Assembly (NCBI GenBank): GCA_963663375.1
Contig: OY760195.1
Coordinates: forward strand, 930,001 to 994,000
Direction: 5' to 3'
From: JAYREN01 sp963663375
Lineage (GTDB): Bacteria; Acidobacteriota; Holophagae; Holophagales; Holophagaceae
DNA: 64,000 bases
Each line of letters starts with the position of its first letter. The first letter of the stretch is position 1. Below the pieces are notes generated by a model, which was given only the letters and a program-made list of their open reading frames with translations, made no database searches and was not told the DNA's origin. Position numbers and translations under genes: made by a program. This document shows positions 50,713 to 59,075 of the stretch, in pieces.

Positions 50713-51699
50713 ATGAACCGTTTCGAAGCCAGCACCCTGGACACCATCCGCCGCCGCGGGGATGGTGTCCAGGGTGTCCGAGTGCTGGTGGCCTGTTCGG
50801 GAGGCGGTGACTCGGCAGCGCTGCTGATCTTCCTGTGGGCGGTGCGCAGGAGCCTGGACCTGGAGCTGGTGGTGGCCCACGCGGATCATGGCCTGCGGCC
50901 CGAGGCCCAGGAGGATGCGGCCTTCGTGCAGGAACTCTGCCGGAGACTGGATCTCGACCTCGTGGAGGCGCGGCTGGATGTGAAGGCCCACGCCGCTGAA
51001 CAGGGCCTGGGGCTGGAAACGGCCGCCCGGGAGCTGCGCTGGGCGTGGCTGAAGGCCGAGGCGGCCTCGGTGGGGGCCCAGGTGGTGGCCACGGGCCACA
51101 CCCTGGACGATCACACTGAAACCGTTCTGGTCCGCCTGGGGCGAGGCGGGGGCCTCGGGGCGATCACGCCCCTGCCTGCCCGGCAGGGACTGCGCTGGTC
51201 GCCCCTCATCGAGGCGCGGCGGGCCGATCTGCGCGCCTACCTTCAACAAAAGAACGTTCCCTGGCGGGAGGACGCCAGCAACGAGGAAGGCTTCACCCCT
51301 CGCAACCGCTGGCGAAAACTCCTGGAGGAGATGCGCCAGGAGGCGCCCGCCCTGGACACCCATCTCTGGGAGACCCACGCCCAGGCCGCCGAGCTGAAGA
51401 CTTGGCGGGACGCGCAGGTTGCCAGCTGGCGCGGGAGCCGTTGGGAGGTCCAGGACGGGCTGCTCCTGTTGAAGGGCCCCTTCTCGGAGCCGGAGCTGCG
51501 CTGGTCCCTGGAGGCCGCCTTCCGGGACCTGGATTGGCTCCGGGAAGCTGAGGCTCTGAGGGGCCTCTCGGCCTGGGCTCTGCCGATCCTGGGCCGGAAG
51601 GCACGCAAGCCCAAGCAGTGGGGCGGATGGGCCCTGTGCCCTCGTGAGGGTTTTTTCCCATGGTCCCTCGCCCCCACTGCCCCAACGAAAGGCCGATAA
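50713..51699 (+). CDS. tilS: tRNA(Ile)-lysidine synthase TilS
   Basis: 328 residues. The PP-loop SGGGDSAALL is at about residues 31-40, with VVAHADHGLRPEA, TGHTLDDHTETVL and REDASNEEGFTPRNRWR completing the N-type ATP pyrophosphatase core. The enzyme converts the wobble C of tRNA-Ile(CAU) to lysidine and is essential in most bacteria. A perfect 15-bp hairpin lies within its first 25 codons. A TtcA-like alternative is less likely given the RNRWR motif. The C-terminal specificity domain is short. Confidence 0.92.
   Translation: MNRFEASTLDTIRRRGDGVQGVRVLVACSGGGDSAALLIFLWAVRRSLDLELVVAHADHGLRPEAQEDAAFVQELCRRLDLDLVEARLDVKAHAAEQGLGLETAARELRWAWLKAEAASVGAQVVATGHTLDDHTETVLVRLGRGGGLGAITPLPARQGLRWSPLIEARRADLRAYLQQKNVPWREDASNEEGFTPRNRWRKLLEEMRQEAPALDTHLWETHAQAAELKTWRDAQVASWRGSRWEVQDGLLLLKGPFSEPELRWSLEAAFRDLDWLREAEALRGLSAWALPILGRKARKPKQWGGWALCPREGFFPWSLAPTAPTKGR
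50735..50774 (+). promoter_or_regulatory. 15-bp hairpin inside the start of tilS
   Basis: CCCTGGACACCATCC (50735-50749) and GGATGGTGTCCAGGG (50760-50774) pair perfectly with a 10-base loop, 19 bases downstream of the ATG. Ribosomes must open it soon after initiation, so it could tune tilS translation or termination. Confidence 0.45.
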
Positions 51700-51772
51700 G
51701 CGCATCCTAGGGCAGAGGCTGCGCCTTCCTTCCGGGTAGACTGGATGGGAAGACGATCCCGTCGGAGGCTCC

Positions 51773-53701
51773 TTGAACTCGATGATGAAGAGCGCGCTGG
51801 TGTGGGTGGCGATCATCGCCCTGGTCCTGTTGGCGCTGAACAGCATTCCCAAGAACAGTGGAACCCAGGAGATTCCCTTCAGCACCTTCTACACAGAAGG
51901 GCTCAGGGGGGACTACAAGACCGTCACCCTGGCTGGCGTGGACATCGAGGGCACCTATAAGAAGCCCGTCCAGAACGCCAAGGGCGAGACCTTCACCAAG
52001 TTCAAGACCATCGCACCACCCATGCAGGATCTGGGGGCCAAGATCATGGCCTGGCGCATGGAAGAGCCCCCCAAGCTCGATGAGTTCAAGGCCGCCAAGC
52101 CCAGCGAGAACAACCTCACCTTCTACCTGATCTTCTGGGGGCCGCTGCTGGTCTTCGTGGTGCTCTGGTTCGTGTTCATGCGCCAGGCCCAGATGGGCGG
52201 CAACAAGGCCCTGAGCTTCGGCAAGGCTCGGGCCCGCGGGCTCGCGGTGGGCGCCAAGCGCGTCACCTTCGCCGATGTGGCGGGCTGCGACGAGGCCAAG
52301 GCCGAGCTGCAGGAAGTGGTGGAATTTCTGAAGGACCCCGCCAAGTTCGTGAAGCTGGGCGGCAAGATTCCCCGCGGCCTGCTGCTGATGGGCCCTCCGG
52401 GCACCGGCAAGACCCTGCTGGCTCGCGCGATTGCGGGCGAGGCCAAGGTGCAGTTCTTCAGCATCTCGGGCTCTGATTTCGTGGAGATGTTCGTAGGGGT
52501 GGGCGCCTCCCGCGTCCGTGACCTCTTCGAACAAGGCAAGAAGAATGCGCCCAGCATCATCTTCATTGATGAAATCGACGCCGTGGGTCGTCACCGAGGC
52601 GCAGGCCTCGGCGGAGGTCACGACGAGCGCGAGCAGACCCTCAATCAGCTGCTGGTGGAGATGGATGGCTTCGAGGGCAACGAGGGCGTGATCCTCATCG
52701 CCGCCACCAACCGCCCCGATGTGCTGGATCCGGCGCTGCTCCGCCCGGGTCGCTTCGACCGCCGGGTGGTGGTGGATCGCCCCGACCTCAAGGGCCGTAC
52801 GGAAATCCTGCAGGTCCACACCGCCGACAAGATTCCCCTCTCTCCCGATGTGGATCTGGAAGTCATCGCCCGAGGCACGCCCGGTTTCGCGGGAGCCGAC
52901 CTGGCCAATTTGTGCAACGAGGCCGCCCTCAACGCCGCCCGGGTGAACAAGAAGTGGGTCGAGATGATCGACTTCGAGAACGCCAAGGATAAGGTCTACA
53001 TGGGCAGCGAGCGCCGCAGCCTGGTGATGACCGAGGAGGACAAGAAGATCACCGCCTACCACGAAGCGGGCCACACGGTCGTCGCCGCGGTGGTGCCCCA
53101 CAGCGACCCCATCCACAAGGTGACGATCATTCCCCGGGGCCGCGCCCTAGGCGTCACCTGGCAGCTGCCGGAACGTGACCGCTACAACACCACCAAGGAC
53201 TACATGGAGAGCCGCATCTCCATCGCCATGGGCGGCCGCATCGCCGAGGAGATCTTCTTCAACCAGCTCTCCACGGGCGCCAGCAACGATATCCAGCAGG
53301 CCACGGAAATGGCGCGCTCCATGGTCACGGAGTACGGCATGAGCGAGAAGCTGGGACCGCTGAAATACGGCGGGGGCCATCAGGAAGTCTTCCTGGGCCG
53401 CGACTTTGCCCAGCAGCGGGACATCAGCGAGGATACGGCCCGGGTCATCGATGGCGAAGTGCATGCCATCGTGATGTCCAACTACGATCGCGCCAAGCGC
53501 ATCATCCAGGAGAAGCGCGCCGAACTGGTCGCCATCGCGGAAGCCCTGCTGGTCCGGGAATCCCTGGACGGCAAGGATGTGGCGATCCTGATGGGCGGCG
53601 GCATCCTGCCACCCAAGCCTGATGCGCCCACCGTCAGCGCCTCCTCCACCGATGAACCCGAGCCCGATCCGGGCCTGGATCCAGCCCTGAACCCTGCCTA
53701 G
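51773..53701 (+). CDS. ftsH: ATP-dependent zinc metalloprotease FtsH
   Basis: 642 residues. A TTG start is preferred for its GGAGG site; an ATG lies three codons on. Two membrane helices (7-24 and about 118-138) flank a periplasmic domain. The AAA core has Walker A GPPGTGKT near 204-211, Walker B FIDEIDAVGRHRGAG, and the second region of homology NRPDVLDPALLRPGRFDRR. The zinc site HEAGH is near 430. It degrades misfolded or regulatory membrane and cytoplasmic proteins. The gene is between tilS and folP, the common tilS-ftsH-folP order. Confidence 0.96.
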   Translation: MNSMMKSALVWVAIIALVLLALNSIPKNSGTQEIPFSTFYTEGLRGDYKTVTLAGVDIEGTYKKPVQNAKGETFTKFKTIAPPMQDLGAKIMAWRMEEPPKLDEFKAAKPSENNLTFYLIFWGPLLVFVVLWFVFMRQAQMGGNKALSFGKARARGLAVGAKRVTFADVAGCDEAKAELQEVVEFLKDPAKFVKLGGKIPRGLLLMGPPGTGKTLLARAIAGEAKVQFFSISGSDFVEMFVGVGASRVRDLFEQGKKNAPSIIFIDEIDAVGRHRGAGLGGGHDEREQTLNQLLVEMDGFEGNEGVILIAATNRPDVLDPALLRPGRFDRRVVVDRPDLKGRTEILQVHTADKIPLSPDVDLEVIARGTPGFAGADLANLCNEAALNAARVNKKWVEMIDFENAKDKVYMGSERRSLVMTEEDKKITAYHEAGHTVVAAVVPHSDPIHKVTIIPRGRALGVTWQLPERDRYNTTKDYMESRISIAMGGRIAEEIFFNQLSTGASNDIQQATEMARSMVTEYGMSEKLGPLKYGGGHQEVFLGRDFAQQRDISEDTARVIDGEVHAIVMSNYDRAKRIIQEKRAELVAIAEALLVRESLDGKDVAILMGGGILPPKPDAPTVSASSTDEPEPDPGLDPALNPA

Positions 53702-53708
53702 CCGCCCG

Positions 53709-55052
53709 ATGCTCTGGCACACCTCCAGTGGAAACCTGCCCCTGGACCGACCGGTGTACCTGGGCATCCTCAACATCACGCCGGATTCCTTCAGCGACGG
53801 AGGCCGCTTTCGCGAGCCCACGGCGGCCCTGGCCCAGGGACGGAGGCTTCTAGCGGAAGGCGCCACCCTCCTGGATCTCGGTGCCGAGAGCACCCGGCCC
53901 GGCGCTCAGCCCGTCGCGGCGATCGAAGAGTGGCACCGCCTCGAGCCCATCATCGATGCCCTCGAAAGGGAGTCTCCCAAGACCCCCCTGAGCCTGGACA
54001 CCCGCCATGTTGCAGTGGCCCTCAAGGGCCTCGGACGGGGCGTCGCGGTTCTCAACGATGTCTGCGGTTTCTCTGACGATGGCATGTTGGACCTGGCGCG
54101 GAACAGTCACTGCGGTCTCATCGCCATGCGCAGTCGGACGGCGGAAGGGCGCCTGCTCATGCCGCCCTACCTCGACCCGACGCCCCGCCAGGCCGACGCC
54201 GCCCTGGCAGAACTCCGGGCGATCAAGAATCGGCTGCTCCGGGAGGGCATCGAAGCCGAGCGAATCCTGCTGGATCCGGGGTTCGGCTTCGGTACGACCT
54301 ACCCCGAGGATCTGGCCCTCTGGGAGGCGCTGCCCCGGCTCTCGGAGGCTCTCGATTGGCCGGTGGAGCGGATCTGCATCGCCATTTCCCGCAAGCGGTT
54401 CTTGGCGCTCCGGGCAGGATGTCCGGAACTGCCCCCAGACCAGCGCGACGACCTGACCGAAGCCGCCCACGCTGAGGCCCGCGACCTCGGCTTCAGGGTC
54501 TTCCGCACCCACGCCATCCCCGCCCCCCGGGTGAGGGCCGCCCGCCTCGAGGATGCCGCTGCCATCGCCGCCGTGCATGTGGCTTCCTGGCGCCAGGCCT
54601 ACCGGGGCATGCTGCCGGAAGCCCACCTGGACGGCCTCTCTGTCCCAGATAAGGAAGCCACGACTCAGAACCTGCTGCGGACCCCACCCAGCCCGCACCA
54701 TCGCCTCCTGGTGTTGGACCGGGGCGGACAGATTCTCGGCTTTGCCGCCACCGGACCCGCTTCCGAGGGCTCGGATGAAACCCAGGGAGAGATCTACGGG
54801 ATCTACCTGCACCCCTCCATTTGGGGGCGAGGTCTCGGGCGCCTGCTCATGGCCCAGGCCCAGGCCGCCCTCCGGGCGGATGGCTTTCATGAGGCCATCC
54901 TCTGGGTGCTCGAACGCAACACGCGGGCACGGAAGTTCTACAACGCCGGAGGCTGGAGCGAGGCTGGAGAAATCCGCACCCAGTGGCATGGAGGCATCGC
55001 CATCCGCGAAGTGCGCTACCGTCAAAGCATCCCCTTCACCCCTTCGACCTGA
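53709..55052 (+). CDS. folP: dihydropteroate synthase fused to a GNAT acetyltransferase
   Basis: 447 residues in one uninterrupted frame. Residues 1-270 are DHPS: GILNITPDSFSDGG, DLGAESTRPGA, SLDTRH, LNDVCGFSD, DPGFGFGTT and ISRKRFLA. The MHxxGxP loop is replaced by AMRSRTAEGRLL. From about residue 277 a GNAT domain follows, with the acetyl-CoA loop HPSIWGRGLGRLL and the final LERNTRARKFYNAGGW. DHPS condenses pABA with the pterin diphosphate for folate synthesis. The role of the acetyltransferase half is unknown. It lies 7 bases after ftsH. Confidence 0.9.
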   Translation: MLWHTSSGNLPLDRPVYLGILNITPDSFSDGGRFREPTAALAQGRRLLAEGATLLDLGAESTRPGAQPVAAIEEWHRLEPIIDALERESPKTPLSLDTRHVAVALKGLGRGVAVLNDVCGFSDDGMLDLARNSHCGLIAMRSRTAEGRLLMPPYLDPTPRQADAALAELRAIKNRLLREGIEAERILLDPGFGFGTTYPEDLALWEALPRLSEALDWPVERICIAISRKRFLALRAGCPELPPDQRDDLTEAAHAEARDLGFRVFRTHAIPAPRVRAARLEDAAAIAAVHVASWRQAYRGMLPEAHLDGLSVPDKEATTQNLLRTPPSPHHRLLVLDRGGQILGFAATGPASEGSDETQGEIYGIYLHPSIWGRGLGRLLMAQAQAALRADGFHEAILWVLERNTRARKFYNAGGWSEAGEIRTQWHGGIAIREVRYRQSIPFTPST

Positions 55053-55074
55053 TCGATCATTTTCGGGAATCGCC

Positions 55075-56382
55075 ATGGAACTCAAATACTTTGGAACGGA
55101 CGGCGTACGCGGCAGGGCCCTGGCCTCGCCCTTAACCCTGGAGGAAACCGCCCGCTGGGGCCGCGCCTGGGGCCGGGTGGCCCAGAGCCGCGGCATCCAG
55201 GAACTGGTCATCGGCTGGGATCCCCGCACCAGTTCGGAGCCCTTGGCCGAGGCCTTCCTGAAAGGCCTGGATGGCCTCCTGCATCCCGAGGTACTCGGCA
55301 TGGTTCCCACGCCGGCGGTGGCCTGGGTCACCCAGCGCCGTCCCAATGCCTGGGGCCTCATGATCAGCGCCAGCCATAATCCGCCGGAGGACAACGGGCT
55401 GAAGGGCTTCAACAGCGTGGGCGAAAAGCTATCCGAGGAGGAAGAAGCGGCCGTGGAGGCCGCCTTCGAGGCTACGGAGCCCATCGGCCCACATACGGTG
55501 GATCTGCGGCCCGACGCGGCGGCCGTGGAGGCCTACTTGACCCACCTGGAAGGCCTGGAACTTCCGAAGGACTTCAAGCTCATCGTAGATTGCGCCCACG
55601 GTGCCACGGCCCCCTGGGCGCCGCGACTCCTGCGGGGCGCGGTGGAATGGATGGGCTGCCCGGAGGATGGCAGCCGCATCAATGTGGGCGTGGGTTCCAC
55701 CCACATGGAAAGGCTCCAGACCGCCGTCCGAGACCGTGGCGCCGCAGCCGGTGTGGCCTTTGATGGTGACGGGGACCGCTGCCTGTTCGTGAACGCCACG
55801 GGCGAAGTGGTGGATGGGGATCAGCTGCTCTGGCTCCTGGCCCTGGATCTGCACAGTCAGGGCGAGAAGCTCCCGGGGGTGGTCGGCACTCTGATGACCA
55901 ACGGCGGCCTGGAGGCGGCCCTGCGCACCCTCGACATTCCCCTGGTGCGCACTCCCGTGGGCGACAAGTTCATGCTGCGGGAACTGGGCATCCGCGGCTG
56001 GGATCTGGCCGCCGAGGCCTCGGGACACATAATCCAGAAACATGTGGGACCCTCCGGCGACGGGTTGGCCACCACCCTTTCGGTGCTCCAGGCGCTCCTG
56101 CGCCGCAGCCCCGAGCAGCGCTGGGACTGGTGTTTCCGCCCTTGGCCCCTGAAACTGGTCAACCTGGTGGCTGCGGAGCGGCGGCCGGTGGAGGCCTGCG
56201 CCCGCCTAAGCGAGACCATGGCGGGCCTGGAGACCCAGCACGGCGAGGCTGTCCGCATGGTGGTGCGGTGGTCCGGCACCGAGCCCAAGCTGCGGCTCAT
56301 GGTCGAGGCCCGGGAAACGGGACTGATGCTGGATGCCATCGGTCGCCTGGAAAAGGCCGCCCGGATTGATCTCGCGCTCTGA
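55075..56382 (+). CDS. glmM: phosphoglucosamine mutase
   Basis: 435 residues. The reading frame is open far upstream, but the family start MELKYFGTDGVRG is at the ATG. Catalytic serine 100 lies in ISASHNPPEDNG, the magnesium loop DGDGDR is at 230-235, and the phosphate-binding RWSGTEPKLR is near 397-406. It interconverts glucosamine 6- and 1-phosphate for peptidoglycan and lipopolysaccharide precursors. Length matches GlmM (about 445). It is the usual neighbour of folP. Confidence 0.95.
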   Translation: MELKYFGTDGVRGRALASPLTLEETARWGRAWGRVAQSRGIQELVIGWDPRTSSEPLAEAFLKGLDGLLHPEVLGMVPTPAVAWVTQRRPNAWGLMISASHNPPEDNGLKGFNSVGEKLSEEEEAAVEAAFEATEPIGPHTVDLRPDAAAVEAYLTHLEGLELPKDFKLIVDCAHGATAPWAPRLLRGAVEWMGCPEDGSRINVGVGSTHMERLQTAVRDRGAAAGVAFDGDGDRCLFVNATGEVVDGDQLLWLLALDLHSQGEKLPGVVGTLMTNGGLEAALRTLDIPLVRTPVGDKFMLRELGIRGWDLAAEASGHIIQKHVGPSGDGLATTLSVLQALLRRSPEQRWDWCFRPWPLKLVNLVAAERRPVEACARLSETMAGLETQHGEAVRMVVRWSGTEPKLRLMVEARETGLMLDAIGRLEKAARIDLAL

Positions 56383-56467
56383 CATGAAGGTCCGTCACAG
56401 GAACGATTCCTGATAGGATCGGACGGACGGCAAGCCTCGTCTTCATCACGTACAGGGAGCCCTTCAG

Positions 56468-57196
56468 GTGACGACCCGCCTCGGTGTGAATATCGATCAT
56501 GTGGCAACGCTCCGGCAGGCGCGCTCGGGTCATGAACCAGAGCCTGTCGCTGCGGCGCTGCTCGCTCAGAGCGCCGGCGCCCACGGCATCACCGTGCACT
56601 TGCGGGGGGATCGTCGCCACATCCAGGAGCGGGATGTCCGGCTCCTGCGCGAAGTCCTCGCCGTGCCCCTCAACGTGGAATGCGCCGCCTCACCGGAAGC
56701 CATGGCAGCCATCATTCCCCTGAAACCCCACTGGGTGACCCTGGTGCCCGAGACTCGCGAGGAGCTCACGACCCAAGGCGGCCTGGACGTGGTGTTTCTC
56801 CAGGGCCACCTGCGCTCGGTGATCCGTGAGCTGCGGACCTCCGATATCCGCGTGAGCCTCTTCATCGATCCCCAGCTCGAACAGGTCAAGATGGCCTCCC
56901 GCATCGAGGCCGATGCCGTCGAATTCAACACGGGCGTCTATGCGGATCTGCCCGTGGGCAGCGATCCTGGCCCCGAACTGGAGCGCCTGAGGGAATCGGC
57001 ACGACTGGCCTCCCGGGTGGGCCTCGGGGTGCTCGCCGGGCACGGCCTGGATCTCCGCAACGTGGGCCCCATCGCGGCTATCCCCGAAATCCACGAGCTC
57101 AACATCGGCCACAGCATCATCGGGCGGGCGGTGCTGGTGGGCCTGGAGCGCGCCGTGCAGGAGATGCTGGCCGTCCTCGCAGAGAATCGTGCATGA
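56468..57196 (+). CDS. pdxJ: pyridoxine 5'-phosphate synthase
   Basis: 242 residues with a GTG start and AGGGAG upstream. LGVNIDHVATLRQAR, ITVHLRGDRRHIQERDV, NVECAAS, LVPE and GLDLRNV plus ELNIGHSIIGRAV are the PdxJ signatures. It condenses 3-amino-1-deoxyacetone phosphate with deoxyxylulose 5-phosphate to form pyridoxine phosphate. The usual EVTTEGG appears as EELTTQGG. A 7-bp outer and 6-bp inner inverted pair lies in the 85-base gap upstream. Confidence 0.95.
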   Translation: MTTRLGVNIDHVATLRQARSGHEPEPVAAALLAQSAGAHGITVHLRGDRRHIQERDVRLLREVLAVPLNVECAASPEAMAAIIPLKPHWVTLVPETREELTTQGGLDVVFLQGHLRSVIRELRTSDIRVSLFIDPQLEQVKMASRIEADAVEFNTGVYADLPVGSDPGPELERLRESARLASRVGLGVLAGHGLDLRNVGPIAAIPEIHELNIGHSIIGRAVLVGLERAVQEMLAVLAENRA

Positions 57197-57273
57197 CTCC
57201 GGCGGGAAGCGACCTCGCCACGGGGTTCCTGCGAGCCCGGGCGGGAGCCTTCCCTGTGGCTGGGAGGGCCTGA

Positions 57274-58095
57274 ATGTCCAACCTCCGCGGCAACCTCCAG
57301 AGCATCTCCCTCACGGACGTGGTGCAACTGCTCAACGTGAACCGCAAGACGGGAAAGCTCTACGTCATCAATGGCAAGCACACCGGCACCCTCTACGTGC
57401 TCAACGGCGAAGTGGTGCACGCGGAAACGCCGCAGACGGTTGGCGAGAGCGCCGCCTTCGAGGTGCTGGAGTGGGACAAGGGCGAGTTCGAATTCGCCGC
57501 CACCAAGTTCAAGGCCCCCACAAGCATCCGCCGCTCCTCCCAGGATCTGCTGATGGAATCCGCCCGCACCGCCGATTCCCGCAAACGCTTCCGCAGCATC
57601 TTCCCCAACCTCCACGCGGTGCCCTGGCCCGTGCTGAAGGAACCCCAACTCACCCAGGGGCTCAAGCTCTTCGCCGAGGATCGCAAGGTGCTGCCATTCC
57701 TGGATGGCTACCGAGATTTCTCGGAGGTGGTCTCGGTTTCGGGCATGAGTGAGATCACCGTGCTTCAGACCTGCCTGAGCCTCAAGGAGGCCGGTCGCCT
57801 CCAGGTGCTGGAACCCTCGATTACCGTCTCCGCCGCCCCTCTGAAGAGCGGATTCTTCCGCAAGGCCGACCACGTAGAGCTGTCCAAGACCGTCGAATCC
57901 GTCTGGAAGATGATGGGGCCCTACCGGACGCAGACCATCCGCAATGTCCGCATCATCTGGCCCGATGGCCCCGCCGTGGAGCCCGTCCAGTTCGTCTCCG
58001 GCGTGAACGACCAGAGCCTCAGTGTTCCGAAGGAACTCATGCAAGCGTGGAACCTTCCCGAAGGAATCTTCGTGAGCGTCCGCCCCGCTCCCTGA
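57274..58095 (+). CDS. DUF4388 (PatA N-terminal-like) domain protein
   Basis: 273 residues. The N-terminal 100 residues read LRGNLQSISLTDVVQLLNVN, TGKLYV, GTLYVLNGEVVHAE and VLEWDKGEFEF, the DUF4388 pattern found in gliding-motility and two-component proteins of Deltaproteobacteria and Acidobacteria. A winged-helix-like middle (about 140-190) and a C-terminal beta domain follow. It sits 15 bases ahead of cheZ, implying a signalling or motility role in one operon. Confidence 0.85.
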   Translation: MSNLRGNLQSISLTDVVQLLNVNRKTGKLYVINGKHTGTLYVLNGEVVHAETPQTVGESAAFEVLEWDKGEFEFAATKFKAPTSIRRSSQDLLMESARTADSRKRFRSIFPNLHAVPWPVLKEPQLTQGLKLFAEDRKVLPFLDGYRDFSEVVSVSGMSEITVLQTCLSLKEAGRLQVLEPSITVSAAPLKSGFFRKADHVELSKTVESVWKMMGPYRTQTIRNVRIIWPDGPAVEPVQFVSGVNDQSLSVPKELMQAWNLPEGIFVSVRPAP

Positions 58096-58110
58096 CCCAG
58101 GAGATCTACC

Positions 58111-59061
58111 ATGGAAGCCCAGGACCATCCGGAAATCGCGCACGAGGCTCCCGTCGCTCCTGTGGAACCCGAGGGCCTCCTTCGGGAGTTCCGCGAACGC
58201 AGCGAGGCCTTGGATACTCGACTGGACGCCCTTCAAGAGATGATCCAGGGAATCCGCAGCGAGATCCAGGACGACTCCGCGCGGGGCCTGCGGCGGCTGG
58301 CGGAGGCAGCCTCCGACATGGCCAATGGTCGCGTGTACCAGAAGATCGATCTGGAAGCCAAGGGCGAACTCGGCGCCCTGGTGGAGAGCCTGAACACCAC
58401 CCTCACAAACCTCCAGCAACTCGACGCCTCTGTGAGACAGCAGAGCACCCAGGTGCCAGAGCTGGCCGCCCAGCTGGACGCCATCACCGCCGATACCGAA
58501 ACCGCCACCCAGACGGTGATGAACCGCCTGGATGTCCTGATGAATTCCAGCGAAGAGAGCAGCCGGGCCATGACCGCCGCCCTGGACGCGCTCCAGGCCA
58601 ATCAGGACGCCCAGACCCGCTTCCAGGCCCGCATCGACGAGTACCTCGCCAAGGCCAGCGGCGGCGAGGATCCCACCCGGGTGGCCCAGGAGGTGCTCGA
58701 GTTCCTCTTCGAGCACCAGATGACCACCAACCTGCCGCCGGTGGATCTCAGCAAGGTGCAAGAGAATCTCCGAGCCGTTTCCGACGAGGCCTTCGAGATC
58801 CTCAACACCCTCCAGTTCCAGGACATCACCCGACAGAAGATCGAGAAGGTCGTCCTCCTGCTCAAGAAGTTCCAGGGCGGGCTCCAACGCCTGCTGCACA
58901 TCTTCAAGATCGAACCCGATGAGGCCAGCGACCTGGACAAGGCCGTGTTCGAGCACCGCACAATCGCCACCCAGGACAACATCTTCGACACCACCCTGGA
59001 GATGGATGACAAGAAGGAATCCGTGGACGACATCATCGCCCAGTTCAAGAAGAAGAACTGA
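58111..59061 (+). CDS. cheZ: CheZ-type CheY-phosphate phosphatase
   Basis: 316 residues. A long helical, coiled-coil N-terminal region (30-190) precedes the CheZ core. The catalytic pair is visible in QFQDITRQ: Asp238 and Gln242, as in DFQDLTGQ of enteric CheZ. A C-terminal peptide (KESVDDIIAQFKKKN) fits the CheY-binding tail. It dephosphorylates CheY-P to terminate chemotaxis signalling. It is longer than enteric CheZ (214) because of the N-terminal helices. No other che genes are in the window. Confidence 0.88.
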   Translation: MEAQDHPEIAHEAPVAPVEPEGLLREFRERSEALDTRLDALQEMIQGIRSEIQDDSARGLRRLAEAASDMANGRVYQKIDLEAKGELGALVESLNTTLTNLQQLDASVRQQSTQVPELAAQLDAITADTETATQTVMNRLDVLMNSSEESSRAMTAALDALQANQDAQTRFQARIDEYLAKASGGEDPTRVAQEVLEFLFEHQMTTNLPPVDLSKVQENLRAVSDEAFEILNTLQFQDITRQKIEKVVLLLKKFQGGLQRLLHIFKIEPDEASDLDKAVFEHRTIATQDNIFDTTLEMDDKKESVDDIIAQFKKKN

Positions 59062-59075
59062 ACTGAGGCCGTCGG

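Noticed and set aside
57193..57273. 26-codon frame bridging pdxJ and the DUF4388 gene (ATGA overlap, TGA just before the next ATG)
   Set aside because: Spacing is suggestive, but the peptide is featureless and a ribosome site for the next gene lies inside it.
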